Below are positions 7,555 to 16,183 of a DNA stretch of 39,376 nucleotides, piece after piece; position 1 is the stretch's first letter, and every line of letters begins with the position of its first letter. Under the pieces are notes generated by a model. It saw only the letters and a list, made by a program, of their open reading frames with translations, made no database searches and was not told the DNA's origin. The DNA lies in the NCBI GenBank assembly GCA_028865615.1, contig JAGWJT010000003.1, positions 1 to 39,376 of the forward strand, read 5' to 3'. The position numbers and the translations under genes are program-made. This DNA is from Patescibacteria group bacterium. Its GTDB lineage: Bacteria > Patescibacteriota > Minisyncoccia > Phycocordibacterales > PALSA-1337.

Positions 7555-7590
7555 ACAAAAGGCTCCATCGAGGGGCCTTTTGTTTTTACT
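7555..7590 (+). terminator. Rho-independent terminator
   Basis: ACAAAAGGCTCC pairs with GGGGCCTTTTGT across a short loop and is followed by TTTTTA. It ends the transcript of the secreted protein gene at 6620-7528. Confidence 0.7.
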
Positions 7591-7731
7591 TATTTATAGG
7601 ATGCAGATTTGACGATTAAGAAACAATCATGGATATCAACTAAAATTTGCAGACATAAAAAAGTGTTTATGGCTGCAACTCGATCTTAATAATTTCTTTG
7701 TTTTACATACAATGGAACGATACTGTGGTTG

Positions 7732-7740
7732 TGCTATACT
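7732..7740 (+). promoter_or_regulatory. Extended -10 (TGC TATACT)
   Basis: The element lies 33 nt before ATG 7774, giving a leader of roughly 25 nt rich in A and C without a Shine-Dalgarno. The upstream 7591-7731 is AT-rich and shows no gene. Confidence 0.5.
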
Positions 7741-7773
7741 TTTTACCACATTAACCATTAACACGACAAACAC

Positions 7774-10700
7774 ATGAAACTCCTATCGGCGCGCGCTGTG
7801 CTTCTTGCATCATTCGTCTTGCTATGGTTGTTTGTCGGGGTACAGGGGGTATCTGCCGCCTCTGCTCCCGTATTATGTGCCAACTCCTCGGGTTTGAAAG
7901 GGTATATTGATGCAACGGGTCAATGTGCGGCAAATGCCGAAACAAATACGGCATTGAATGCGATGTATACTATCTCATTCGGTTCTTATCAATATGCGTA
8001 TACAGATGTTTACAATCCTTTCTCTATATACGCTATTCCAGGTTCCTATACTCCTTTTGTAACTTACCATGTCAGTGGTGCGCAGTTACTAGGCGGATAT
8101 AAGTTTCCGGCAGGAGGCGATGCGTATTCGATCCATGTAGGTTCTTTGAATATGTCGAACAATGCCAGTGTCATAGTTTCATGCGATCTTGGAAGCACCG
8201 TATCAGTTCCGGTAATACTTTCCAACCAATCGTCATATCCGCCTTCCGGCAACACTCTCACCGGTCCCGGTACATTCCTACCTACTTATGGTAATCCGAT
8301 TCAATCATGCGGAGGTCGGTATAGCGATACAACTATAAATCCTAATTATTACAGTCATGGAAATCTTACGTACACCCTTATACTTCCTACGGTAACGATT
8401 GCTACCACCTCAGCCCCAACTCTAACCGCCGCCTCGTACTCGTCTTCAAATCAAACGGTGATAGTGACAGGTAGTGGTTTTAGTGCAACGGGGAATACGG
8501 TACAGGTCAATGGCCCTTCAGGATCATACATATCTCAGACATCGACGAATGTTTCTAGCAACGGAACATCGTTGTCAGTTGTCTTACCGGCAAATTTTCC
8601 GACCGGCGTCTCAACCGTACAAGTGAAGGCGTCCGGTGGGACGACTTTTAGTAATATGGTTGGCTTTAGCATAGCTGCCTGCGTGGCTTTGGGCGGATCT
8701 GGACCGGACAAGATCGTATTCATGCGCGGCGATGGGTGGAATTCCAGCGACGGCGACTACCTCGCCCAAGTAAATGACATCATCAACAACGGCTTCAAGG
8801 CAATCGATCCTTTCAAGACGCACATCGGCCAGCTCTCGTTCTATGCGGATCTCGAAAAAGTGGATGAATTAATAGATGCAACAAGAGATTCTATCGTTAC
8901 CAATTCAAGTTGTGGAAGTTCCGCAATGGAGTATGTGTATATGTTTGGTTACAGGAGTACTGATTTCCCGCACGCTTTCGTTTATGAAAAAGGCGACAAA
9001 CTTGTCAATTTAAATATGCCGTTGATATCGTCGCAACCTATTTACAAGTCGAATTTGCCTTTTACTGTAATACACGAAAGCGGTCATGCGATAGGCAGTC
9101 TTCAAGATGAATATACTGCCGGAAGTTTTATAGATAAGCCAGCGCCCTCAGATTATAATGATGTGGTTGGCTATCCTAATGGTTCATTTGATATAAATAC
9201 AAACTGTAGTGCTGACCCATGGACTGACTACAGCTACGGCGGAAATATGTATGGAAGCGTTGATTCCACAACATGTTTTAAGGCGTTTTCTCCTGATGCC
9301 CAACAAATATATTATCGTCCAAGCAATGATAGTATCATGAATAGTTCAACTGTTAATCATAAATTCAACATCATCTCCTGCGGATATGTATTGGCGGCGA
9401 TCGATGGTCAAGCCCCGACCAAAGCCAACGCTTCTACTCACTGGCCGGAATGCAAAAATCTCGATACTGTCGGCAAAGACGAATTGCCCACGGTCGGGCC
9501 GCCGCCGGTGGTGGTGACGGTGGGAGGCGTGTTGACTACTGAAGACAGTGCTATATTTTCTTGGGTAGATCAACAATTGCCGACTTCAGTAGAGCAGGTT
9601 CGTATACCGGTCCCGGGCATTTCACCGGGCAATACCGAATGGTCTATACGTGACGCCATAAACAATGCTCTTGCCGGCCATCACCCCGTGATAGTCGTGG
9701 GTCATTCTCTGGGCGCATTCCTGGCATACGAAGTATCGTCTGAATATGCCGGGAAAGACGTCAAATTCATATATGTCGATCCCCCGTACAATTCGCCCAT
9801 GGTCAAACTTAGTGGCCTTTCTGCCATAGCGAATGCCGTCAAAAATGCCACCGATCTCTTATGGACCAACGGAGATTCTATTATCTTGGGGCATATCTAT
9901 TACCATAACGCTTTCGGTTATCCAAATCTTCCCAGTACAGCTCCCAACGGCAAAACCAATGCCGCTAATTTGACTCAATTGGCTACGGAATTGACGAGCG
10001 ACCTTGCGTCGGCGAGCGATAATCCTTCCGGCGGCAGTTTCGCATCGTCGCCCAACCCGTCTCTTTCGTCGCCGCCGAGCATTGCGGCTATCAACCCGTC
10101 TTCTGCCGGTCCGGGACAAAATGTTACTCTAACAGGTTCATTTGATCCGAACGGCAACGACGTATACATAACCAATACTGCCGATAACAGCGTTTATTAC
10201 AGCTTTTACGATGTTTTGCCTCAGAACGGCAATTCATCGCTCAGTTTCACTCTGCCCCAGGCTTTTGACTGGTCCGGCTCTCTGAGCGACACGGTACCGG
10301 GGACTTACACGGTCCAAGTTGCAGGATCCAACAGTCTGTGGGCAAATGCGGGCACCATAAACGTAACATCTTCAGCTTCATTGCCGCCGATCCCGACCGG
10401 CGTCGACTTCAATGCGAGCACAGGGGAAGGTCAAGTCACAGGATCTAACTTCTCGTCGACAGGCAACAGCGTCGGCCTCACCTTGGCGCCCGGCGCGGCG
10501 GCGTCGGCTCCCGGTTGGAACGCGGCTTCCGTATGGGATGCGGTAAAGCGCCTGCTCCAATCATTGTTCTCATTCAAGAAAGCGTCCGCCCAGACAACCA
10601 CCGCTCCCGCATATGTCATCCCGGGCTTGTCGAGCAGCGGCGGGACGATATCGTTCCAGGTGCCATCGAATGTGCCCAACGGAATATATACGGTATCAGT

Positions 10701-12849
10701 CCGATCGGCCAACACTGATTGGGTGACTACGTCGTATACGATCACGGTGACAGGGAACAGCGTGACAGCGCCCACGCCCACGCCCACCCCAACCACCGGG
10801 ATACCGACCCTCACATCGGCTTCGTTTTCTCCGAATACAAATACCATTACCGTGCAAGGTAGCGGCTTCAGTCCTTCCGGGAACTTCATACATATAACCG
10901 CTCTGGACGGTAAATATATCCAAGTAAACGGCAGTAGCTACTCCGCGATCTCCGCATCACAAGTCTTGCCGGCCGGAGGCGGGGCTTCGTTGAGCTACGC
11001 TTTTCCGCAAAATACAATCTTCCTACCGGGTACGTATTCGGTAGGAGCGGCCCAGGCAGCCGCCAATACAAGCGCCGGCACGTATAGCAATGCTCTTCAG
11101 TTTGTCGTCACTTCCACCTCCAGTGGAGTAGTCTCCAATTCCTCCGGTGCTCCGGCCGCTGTCTCCGCTACCCCGCACTATGCCTGCTCGCAGGGGACAC
11201 TCAATGCGGCCGACGGCACCTGCCTTGTGAGTACGACCAATACCATGAGCTACGGCGCGGCTTCCATAGCCAAGAGCTGCTCTAGCGGCTTCCAGAAAGT
11301 CGCTACCATGGACGCCTGCACACCCGTCTACGGATCAGGCTATGTGCCGCTCTCCCTCTTTTATTCATGCCCTTCAGGCGGGACGGTAGACTACGGTACA
11401 GGCTGGGTATATGAATCCTTGTCAGGTTCCATCAATGTCTCGTACTACAACTATAAGTGCACCACCAAGACTACTTCCACCAACACCGTCCAAGCCACCA
11501 TATCGTCATACTCATGTCCTACCGGATACACCCTGAACGCCTCGCACGGTTGCGACCTCAACCAAGGTCCGGTCAACCTCAAAGCTACCGCGCTTACCGG
11601 AACCAATGCCGGGAAGGTATCGCTCACATGGAGCAACAACAGCGTTCTCAACGTATCAGGTGTAGAGGTCGATCGCAGTACCTCCACCGATCCGACGACG
11701 TTTTCTGTGGCGGCTTCTCTCGGTTCGACCACCTCGTCATATACTGATTCATCTCTCATCCCGCTTGCCACCTACTACTACAGCGTGCGCCTGAAGTACC
11801 AGAACGGCAACTATTCCACGTCGACGAGCGTAGTATCGGTCACAACGTCCGCCGCATACACCCCGGCTCCGACATATCCGAGCATATCTTCCGGTGTAAA
11901 CGGCCAGATCAGCCTGTCATGGCACAATCCCACAGCTCCCAACTTGTCTGCCATATCGATATCCAGATCGACTTTGAGCACTTCAGGCTTTACGGGCATC
12001 GCCACCACCTCTGCCGCCACTGCCTATACAGACACAGGCCTCCTGCCAGCCAAGAGGTATTACTATCGCTTGAAAGCTTACTACTCAGTCGGACAGTATT
12101 CGGCATATAGCCCCAATAGCACTACGGTGAGCGCCGTCACCCTGACCCCTTCCAAGCCTGTAGCCTCCATACTGACCGCCTCTACGACGCCATCGTCCGT
12201 GACGGTGAAATGGACGGATGGCAGTCCGGGCATATCGTACTACTCCGTATCGGAGACTATCCCGACCCCGACTTTCCTGGGCTCCACCACGGCCAAGATA
12301 TATGCCGCCACCAGCCTTGATCCCTCAACCAAGTATTGCTTCTCCGTCCAGGCAGTGGTCAATTGGCAGAACGTTTCGGCTTCAAGCACGGCCGTATGCG
12401 CCACTACCAAGGCCGGTACGGTCGCTCCGCCCCCGGTGGCTACAACGACCTCGACTACAACCTCTACTACCACTACGCCGTCAAACTCTCCGGTTCAGAC
12501 AAGTACAGAGTCATCATATCCTTCCAACTACTATCCCGCCCCAGCACCTTCTCCGACCTCGAACCCGCTGTCACCCAACCCTTCTCCTTCACCCAGTCCA
12601 TCCCCCACATCATCGCCGTCGCCGACCCCGTCTCCGTCACCAAGCCCGTCGCCAAGCCCCTCTCCGACTCCCATATCGCCACCTACTCAGTCCCCGGCAT
12701 CATCCCCGTCTCCTTCTCCCAGCCCCAGCCAGAGCTCTGCCCCCATAGAGTCATCGCCGGTATCTTCTCCCCAATCTTTCCAGGCGGACAACTACAGCTT
12801 CACCGCCGCGGTCATCGACTTCCTGAAGGCGCTCATAGGGTGGCACTAG
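7774..12849 (+). CDS. Giant secreted multidomain protein: M64-like metalloprotease, lipase-like motif, IPT/TIG and FnIII repeats
   Basis: The 1691-aa protein starts with a signal peptide (cleavage near residue 29, VSAA|SAP). Approximate order: an unknown domain (30-210); an IPT/TIG-like module (214-298); a zinc-protease region (about 310-560) with H434-E-S-G-H438 and a following LQDEY (D445), the pattern of peptidase M64; a segment (about 575-740) containing G643-H-S645-L-G, the nucleophile elbow of alpha/beta hydrolases, in PVIVVGHSLGAFLAYEVSSEYA; further IPT/TIG-like modules (755-1115); a Cys-rich stretch (1120-1260); three FnIII-like repeats (about 1264-1540); a Thr/Pro/Ser tail (1550-1667) of SPSP/PTP repeats; and a short hydrophobic end FLKALIGWH. 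It is probably a surface protein acting on neighbouring cells or polymers. The lipase-like part may not be active: only the elbow is clear. GC content switches along the gene. Confidence 0.85.
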   Translation: MKLLSARAVLLASFVLLWLFVGVQGVSAASAPVLCANSSGLKGYIDATGQCAANAETNTALNAMYTISFGSYQYAYTDVYNPFSIYAIPGSYTPFVTYHVSGAQLLGGYKFPAGGDAYSIHVGSLNMSNNASVIVSCDLGSTVSVPVILSNQSSYPPSGNTLTGPGTFLPTYGNPIQSCGGRYSDTTINPNYYSHGNLTYTLILPTVTIATTSAPTLTAASYSSSNQTVIVTGSGFSATGNTVQVNGPSGSYISQTSTNVSSNGTSLSVVLPANFPTGVSTVQVKASGGTTFSNMVGFSIAACVALGGSGPDKIVFMRGDGWNSSDGDYLAQVNDIINNGFKAIDPFKTHIGQLSFYADLEKVDELIDATRDSIVTNSSCGSSAMEYVYMFGYRSTDFPHAFVYEKGDKLVNLNMPLISSQPIYKSNLPFTVIHESGHAIGSLQDEYTAGSFIDKPAPSDYNDVVGYPNGSFDINTNCSADPWTDYSYGGNMYGSVDSTTCFKAFSPDAQQIYYRPSNDSIMNSSTVNHKFNIISCGYVLAAIDGQAPTKANASTHWPECKNLDTVGKDELPTVGPPPVVVTVGGVLTTEDSAIFSWVDQQLPTSVEQVRIPVPGISPGNTEWSIRDAINNALAGHHPVIVVGHSLGAFLAYEVSSEYAGKDVKFIYVDPPYNSPMVKLSGLSAIANAVKNATDLLWTNGDSIILGHIYYHNAFGYPNLPSTAPNGKTNAANLTQLATELTSDLASASDNPSGGSFASSPNPSLSSPPSIAAINPSSAGPGQNVTLTGSFDPNGNDVYITNTADNSVYYSFYDVLPQNGNSSLSFTLPQAFDWSGSLSDTVPGTYTVQVAGSNSLWANAGTINVTSSASLPPIPTGVDFNASTGEGQVTGSNFSSTGNSVGLTLAPGAAASAPGWNAASVWDAVKRLLQSLFSFKKASAQTTTAPAYVIPGLSSSGGTISFQVPSNVPNGIYTVSVRSANTDWVTTSYTITVTGNSVTAPTPTPTPTTGIPTLTSASFSPNTNTITVQGSGFSPSGNFIHITALDGKYIQVNGSSYSAISASQVLPAGGGASLSYAFPQNTIFLPGTYSVGAAQAAANTSAGTYSNALQFVVTSTSSGVVSNSSGAPAAVSATPHYACSQGTLNAADGTCLVSTTNTMSYGAASIAKSCSSGFQKVATMDACTPVYGSGYVPLSLFYSCPSGGTVDYGTGWVYESLSGSINVSYYNYKCTTKTTSTNTVQATISSYSCPTGYTLNASHGCDLNQGPVNLKATALTGTNAGKVSLTWSNNSVLNVSGVEVDRSTSTDPTTFSVAASLGSTTSSYTDSSLIPLATYYYSVRLKYQNGNYSTSTSVVSVTTSAAYTPAPTYPSISSGVNGQISLSWHNPTAPNLSAISISRSTLSTSGFTGIATTSAATAYTDTGLLPAKRYYYRLKAYYSVGQYSAYSPNSTTVSAVTLTPSKPVASILTASTTPSSVTVKWTDGSPGISYYSVSETIPTPTFLGSTTAKIYAATSLDPSTKYCFSVQAVVNWQNVSASSTAVCATTKAGTVAPPPVATTTSTTTSTTTTPSNSPVQTSTESSYPSNYYPAPAPSPTSNPLSPNPSPSPSPSPTSSPSPTPSPSPSPSPSPSPTPISPPTQSPASSPSPSPSPSQSSAPIESSPVSSPQSFQADNYSFTAAVIDFLKALIGWH

Positions 12850-12894
12850 GAACGCATCAAAGGGCGTCCAGTGCGCGACAATGCCGGCCCGATC

Positions 12895-12903
12895 TGCTAT
12901 CTT
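12895..12903 (+). promoter_or_regulatory. Extended -10 (TGC TATCTT)
   Basis: The element ends 6 nt before the folD ATG at 12910. GAGG at 12905-12908 is too close to the ATG to be a normal ribosome-binding site. Confidence 0.5.
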
Positions 12904-12909
12904 TGAGGC

Positions 12910-13917
12910 ATGAATGGGGAAGGAGAACCAACCATATTATCCGGCCTTGTCGCCAGGGACCGCTTGAAAGGCGAGCTCATCGAGCGTATCTCGGGCCTCA
13001 AGGCAACAGGGATGACGCCTGCCCTGGCTATCATCCAAGCCGGCGATCGGGCCGATACGACTTCATATGTGGATAGCAAGAAAAGATTCGCGGCAGGCAT
13101 CGGCGCGGATGTCCGGCATGTTCATATGGATGCGGATGCCCGACAAGAGGATGTCATAGGTCATATCAAAACCTTGAATGCCGACAGGTCTGTCCATGGG
13201 ATCATAGTCCAATTGCCGTTGCCCGAAGGGTTGGATCGCGACGCGGCCATGGCCGCCATCGATCCCGCCAAAGACGCCGACGGGTTGGCTCCGACCAATG
13301 TAGCTATATGGTCGGCCGGCGGCTCCCATGTCGTTTGGCCGGCTACGGCTAGAGGGGTGGGGGAGCTTCTGGATTTCTACGACATAGTCTTGAAAGGCAA
13401 GAATGTCTGTGTCATCGGCCGATCGGCATTGGTGGGGGCGCCGGTAGCCGCATTGTGCCGCGCCAAAGGGGCTATAGTGACAGTGTGCCATTCCAAGACC
13501 GGAGACCTGAAGAAAGAAACCCTGGCCGCAGACGTCATCATATCCGCCGTCGGTAAGCCGGGGCTTGTGACGGTTGACCATGTGAAGCCGGGACAGGTGA
13601 TCGTCGACATAGGTATCAGTGAGGTCGGTGCCGACCATCAGTCGAAGAACATTTCGCAGGAATTTTCCAGCGAGAAAATTCCGAGACATAGGGCGAGCCC
13701 TGCAGGGCCCGACCCGTGTTCTGAGACTGATGGTCGGCACCGACCCGGCCGCTCGCAACCGAAGCGCAACCTCATAGGAGATGTCGATTTCAAAGCGGTC
13801 AAGGCTGTCTTGGGGCCCAATGGAGCCATTTCGCCGGTGCCCGGCGGTGTCGGTCCCATGACCGTCCTAGCCCTGTTCGAAAACTTGGCGGATTTATGTG
13901 ATAGAATGTCATCGTAA
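12910..13917 (+). CDS. folD: Bifunctional methylenetetrahydrofolate dehydrogenase/cyclohydrolase, with 41-codon repeat insertion
   Basis: FolD interconverts methylene-, methenyl- and formyl-tetrahydrofolate. The 335-aa product carries the family motifs: SYVDSKKRF with the catalytic Lys region, GIIVQLPLPEG, DADGLAPTN, the Rossmann segment VIGRSALVGAPVAALC, and PGGVGPMT near the C-terminus. Between IVDIGISE and NLIGDVDF, residues about 238-279 are foreign: they are encoded by a 123-bp hairpin element (13623-13745). Taking out exactly 123 nt keeps the frame and leaves a linker of ordinary family length. The insert adds an Arg/Pro/Ser-rich loop near the cofactor domain. Whether it is tolerated in the protein is unknown. 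The gene is otherwise intact and has its own promoter. Confidence 0.95.
   Translation: MNGEGEPTILSGLVARDRLKGELIERISGLKATGMTPALAIIQAGDRADTTSYVDSKKRFAAGIGADVRHVHMDADARQEDVIGHIKTLNADRSVHGIIVQLPLPEGLDRDAAMAAIDPAKDADGLAPTNVAIWSAGGSHVVWPATARGVGELLDFYDIVLKGKNVCVIGRSALVGAPVAALCRAKGAIVTVCHSKTGDLKKETLAADVIISAVGKPGLVTVDHVKPGQVIVDIGISEVGADHQSKNISQEFSSEKIPRHRASPAGPDPCSETDGRHRPGRSQPKRNLIGDVDFKAVKAVLGPNGAISPVPGGVGPMTVLALFENLADLCDRMSS
13623..13745 (+). repeat. Structured repeat element, copy A (inside folD)
   Basis: Perfect 21-bp outer arms (13623-13643 and 13725-13745) enclose two inner hairpins. One has stem GGAATTTTC/GAAAATTCC; the other is the palindrome GCCCTGCAGGGC. The left half is nearly identical to the reverse complement of the element at 22810-22934 (shared TCGArGAACA, TCGCAGG and ATTTTCCAGC). 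Length is 123 bp, divisible by three, with no stop in the folD frame. Confidence 0.85.
13899..13907 (+). promoter_or_regulatory. Extended -10 (TGA TAGAAT) overlapping the end of folD
   Basis: The element lies in the last codons of folD and would start a transcript about 40 nt before the SIMPL gene at 13954. Confidence 0.45.
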
Positions 13918-13953
13918 TATCATTTATAAGCAGCTATAAAACATAAACACAAC

Positions 13954-14787
13954 ATGAACGCCCCAGCCAAATTTTGGAATGCCGCCACTATATTTGTCTT
14001 CGTCCTCATAGCCTCAGCCGCCGTATGCATGATAGCCGTTTTGAAGTCCATCAATTATATAGGCACTAACCGCAATCAGACCAATACCATCAGCGTCCAA
14101 GGTACCGGAGATGCATTGGCTACACCAGACGTGGCCACGTTCAGTTTTACCCTTTCTGATACGGAAAAGACCGTAGCTGCCGCTCAGGCCAAAGTGACCG
14201 CCGCTGAAAATTCGGCCCTCAAAGTGGTCCGTGACGCAGGCGTGGCGGACAAGGACATTCAGACCGCTTCATACACCATCAATCCGCATTACACTTACCA
14301 GAACGCCATTTGTCCTCAGCCGGCTGTGTACAATGCTTCGTCCGGTGTATCCGGCGCTTCTTCCGTCGCATATTGCCCTCCCGGCAAACAAACTCTGACA
14401 GGTTATGACGTCTCCGAAACTATCCAGATCAAATTGCGCGACCTATCCAAGGCCGGTTCGCTCTTGACCGCCCTAGGTGCGGCCGGCGTGAGCAATCTGA
14501 ACGGTCCGAATTTCACAGTGGACAACCCCGATAGCGTCCAGGCCGAGGCCCGCGCTAAGGCTATTGCCGACGCCAAAACGAAGGCGGACGAATTGGCCAA
14601 AGAGCTCGGTGTGACGATAGTGGGCGTGACCAGCTTCTATGAGAACAACGGCCCCATGCCCGTATATGCCAAGATGTTGGGTGCAGGCGCTGCCGCTCCG
14701 GAATCCGCCGCCACACCGTCTCCGTCCGTGCCGTCCGGCGAGCAGAAAGTGACGGATAGCGTGACTATCACGTACGAGATAAGGTAG
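13954..14787 (+). CDS. SIMPL domain (DUF541, YggE-like) protein, membrane-anchored
   Basis: The 277-aa product has an N-terminal transmembrane anchor (about residues 9-30, ATIFVFVLIASAAVCMIAVL) and an extracytoplasmic SIMPL/DUF541 domain. The typical opening is ISVQGTGDALATPDVATFSF. ENSALKVVRDAGVADKDIQTASYTINPHY follows in the middle, and ARAKAIADAKTKADELAKELGV is the characteristic long helix. Family members are linked to oxidative or envelope stress, but no biochemical role is defined. A Pro/Ser/Ala-rich stretch precedes the last strand (VTDSVTITYEIR). The leader before the ATG is A/C-rich with no Shine-Dalgarno. Confidence 0.88.
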   Translation: MNAPAKFWNAATIFVFVLIASAAVCMIAVLKSINYIGTNRNQTNTISVQGTGDALATPDVATFSFTLSDTEKTVAAAQAKVTAAENSALKVVRDAGVADKDIQTASYTINPHYTYQNAICPQPAVYNASSGVSGASSVAYCPPGKQTLTGYDVSETIQIKLRDLSKAGSLLTALGAAGVSNLNGPNFTVDNPDSVQAEARAKAIADAKTKADELAKELGVTIVGVTSFYENNGPMPVYAKMLGAGAAAPESAATPSPSVPSGEQKVTDSVTITYEIR

Positions 14788-14873
14788 AAATTAGTGCTTG
14801 GGATTTGTTTAGAAATTAGGTCAATTAGATCAACTAGAAATTTTTCAGGCGCTTGCGCTTTTGGCACCGGGCG

Positions 14874-14882
14874 TGCTACTAT
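14874..14882 (+). promoter_or_regulatory. Extended -10 (TGC TACTAT) for secE-nusG-rplK
   Basis: The element lies upstream of the hairpin at 14895-14913 and of secE at 14944. TTGCGC at 14853-14858 could be a -35 with an 18-nt spacer. The predicted leader is about 55 nt. Confidence 0.5.
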
Positions 14883-14894
14883 GGGGGCGTTACC

Positions 14895-14913
14895 GGCCCC
14901 GCAGGGGTTTTTT
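14895..14913 (+). terminator. Possible attenuator hairpin in the secE leader
   Basis: GGCCCC-GCA-GGGGTT followed by a run of T (14908-14913) has terminator form but lies between the predicted promoter and secE. It could attenuate the secE-nusG-rplK transcript. The stem is short (4 bp plus wobble pairs). A second small hairpin, GGCC-GTA-GGCC, follows at about 14924-14934. Confidence 0.4.
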
Positions 14914-14943
14914 AATAGGAAAAGGCCGTAGGCCATTCATGTC

Positions 14944-15126
14944 ATGAATAGATTCGCAAATTACATCAAAGACACGCGTGCCGAGATGAACCACGTCAAC
15001 TGGCCGACCAGGCAGGAGACCGTCAGGTTCACTCTATTGGTCATAGCCGTATCTATAGGAGTTGCCGTGCTTCTCGGCGTATGTGATTTCGTCTTTTCCA
15101 GATTGCTCACCTTGCTTATCCCGTAG
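14944..15126 (+). CDS. secE: Protein translocase subunit SecE
   Basis: The 60-aa single-helix form of SecE is the clamp subunit of the SecYEG channel. The conserved cytoplasmic amphipathic segment is EMNHVNWPTRQET, followed by one transmembrane helix (about residues 29-57). Its place directly before nusG and rplK is the standard bacterial arrangement and confirms the call. ATG 14944 begins within a short palindrome (ATTCATG-TC-ATGAAT) and lacks a Shine-Dalgarno. Confidence 0.95.
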   Translation: MNRFANYIKDTRAEMNHVNWPTRQETVRFTLLVIAVSIGVAVLLGVCDFVFSRLLTLLIP

Positions 15127-15169
15127 ATGTCATTATTATTCGTAGCATTCGCATAAATTCGTTGATTCG

Positions 15170-15175
15170 TATTAT
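15170..15175 (+). promoter_or_regulatory. -10-like element (TATTAT) before nusG
   Basis: TATTAT ends 5 nt before ATG 15181. It could give a leaderless nusG transcript in addition to read-through from secE. Confidence 0.35.
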
Positions 15176-15180
15176 ATATC

Positions 15181-15726
15181 ATGGCCAAACAACAGATAAC
15201 AGGCGAGCGCAATTGGTACGCCATACATACGTATGCGGGCTATGAGAACGCGGTCGCCCGCAACCTGAAACAGCGCATAGAGTCGCTCGGCATGGAGGAC
15301 AAGATATTCGCGGTCATCGTCCCGACCGAAAAGAAGATCAAGGTCAAGAGCGGCAAACGCGTCGAGGAAGAGGAGAAGATATACCCGGGCTACGTCCTGG
15401 TGGAGATGATAGTGACCGATGATAGCTGGTATGTGGTTCGGAACACCCCTCGCGTGACAGGTTTCGTCGGTTCCGGCCTCTATCCGGTGCCTCTGGAGAA
15501 GGCCGAAGTCGATTCGCTCTTTGCCCGCATGAATAAGGCGGAGACCGAACATGCCATAGACTTGACGGCCGGCGATCTGGTCAAGGTCACGGACGGTCCG
15601 TTCAAGGACTTTGAGGGCAAGGTAGGGGAAGTGGACACCCAGCGCGGCAAGATCAAAGTCCTGGTCTCCATGTTCGGCCGCGAGACGCCTGTGGAGCTGG
15701 ACTTCTTGCAAGTGAAGAAGGTTTAA
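15181..15726 (+). CDS. nusG: Transcription termination/antitermination factor NusG
   Basis: The 181-aa protein has the NGN domain (NWYAIHTYAGYENAVARNLKQRI at the start, IYPGYVLVEMIVTDDSWYVVRNTPRVTGFVG in the middle) and the C-terminal KOW domain (GDLVKVTDGPFKDFEGKVGE onward). NusG binds RNA polymerase, suppresses pausing, and links to Rho or the ribosome. The length is close to the E. coli protein, with no extra insert domain. It sits 54 nt after secE and 31 nt before rplK. Confidence 0.97.
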   Translation: MAKQQITGERNWYAIHTYAGYENAVARNLKQRIESLGMEDKIFAVIVPTEKKIKVKSGKRVEEEEKIYPGYVLVEMIVTDDSWYVVRNTPRVTGFVGSGLYPVPLEKAEVDSLFARMNKAETEHAIDLTAGDLVKVTDGPFKDFEGKVGEVDTQRGKIKVLVSMFGRETPVELDFLQVKKV

Positions 15727-15727
15727 G

Positions 15728-15733
15728 TATAAT
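15728..15733 (+). promoter_or_regulatory. -10 element (TATAAT) before rplK
   Basis: TATAAT directly follows the nusG stop and lies 24 nt before ATG 15758. It would give a leader of about 17 nt and could add an internal promoter for rplK. Confidence 0.4.
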
Positions 15734-15757
15734 ACGAATCTACGAATATAAACTCAA

Positions 15758-16180
15758 ATGGCAAAAAAGATAATCAAAAAAGTGAAAGTGATCGCTCCGG
15801 CTGGCAAGGCTACGCCTGCGCCTCCGCTCGGACCTACTCTCGGTCAGGCCGGCGTCAACATAGGCGATTTCACCAAGAAGTTCAACGACGCCACCAAGGC
15901 CATGGGCAATGACATGATCCCGGTCGTCATAACAGTCTACGAAGACAGGACTTACGATTTCAAGCTCAAGACTCCTCCTACTTCGAGCCTCATCCTGAAG
16001 GCCATCGGCAAAGAGAAGGGTAGCGGCAAGCCGAACCTATCGAAAGTAGGCACGATGACCAGGGCTCAACTCAAAGAGATAGCGGAACGCAAGATGCCTG
16101 ACCTGAACGCCAACGACGTCGAGGCGGCCATGAAGGTCGTGGCGGGCACGGCTAGGCAGATGGGAGTAGAAGTTAAGTAA
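15758..16180 (+). CDS. rplK: 50S ribosomal protein L11
   Basis: The 140-aa protein has the hallmark N-terminal [21 protein letters not shown] segment and the C-terminal rRNA-binding domain ([42 protein letters not shown]). L11 binds the GTPase-associated centre of 23S rRNA. In most bacteria rplA (L1) follows immediately. Here it does not: the next 240 nt are inverted repeats and the next gene is on the opposite strand. L1 loss is reported for some CPR lineages, so this may be real absence, but it could also be encoded elsewhere. Confidence 0.97.
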   Translation: MAKKIIKKVKVIAPAGKATPAPPLGPTLGQAGVNIGDFTKKFNDATKAMGNDMIPVVITVYEDRTYDFKLKTPPTSSLILKAIGKEKGSGKPNLSKVGTMTRAQLKEIAERKMPDLNANDVEAAMKVVAGTARQMGVEVK

Positions 16181-16183
16181 AAC

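Noticed and set aside
12218-13076. Long Arg/Pro/His-rich frames overlapping the giant gene and folD
   Set aside because: They are by-products of GC-rich Pro/Ser codons in another frame, with no domain or own promoter.
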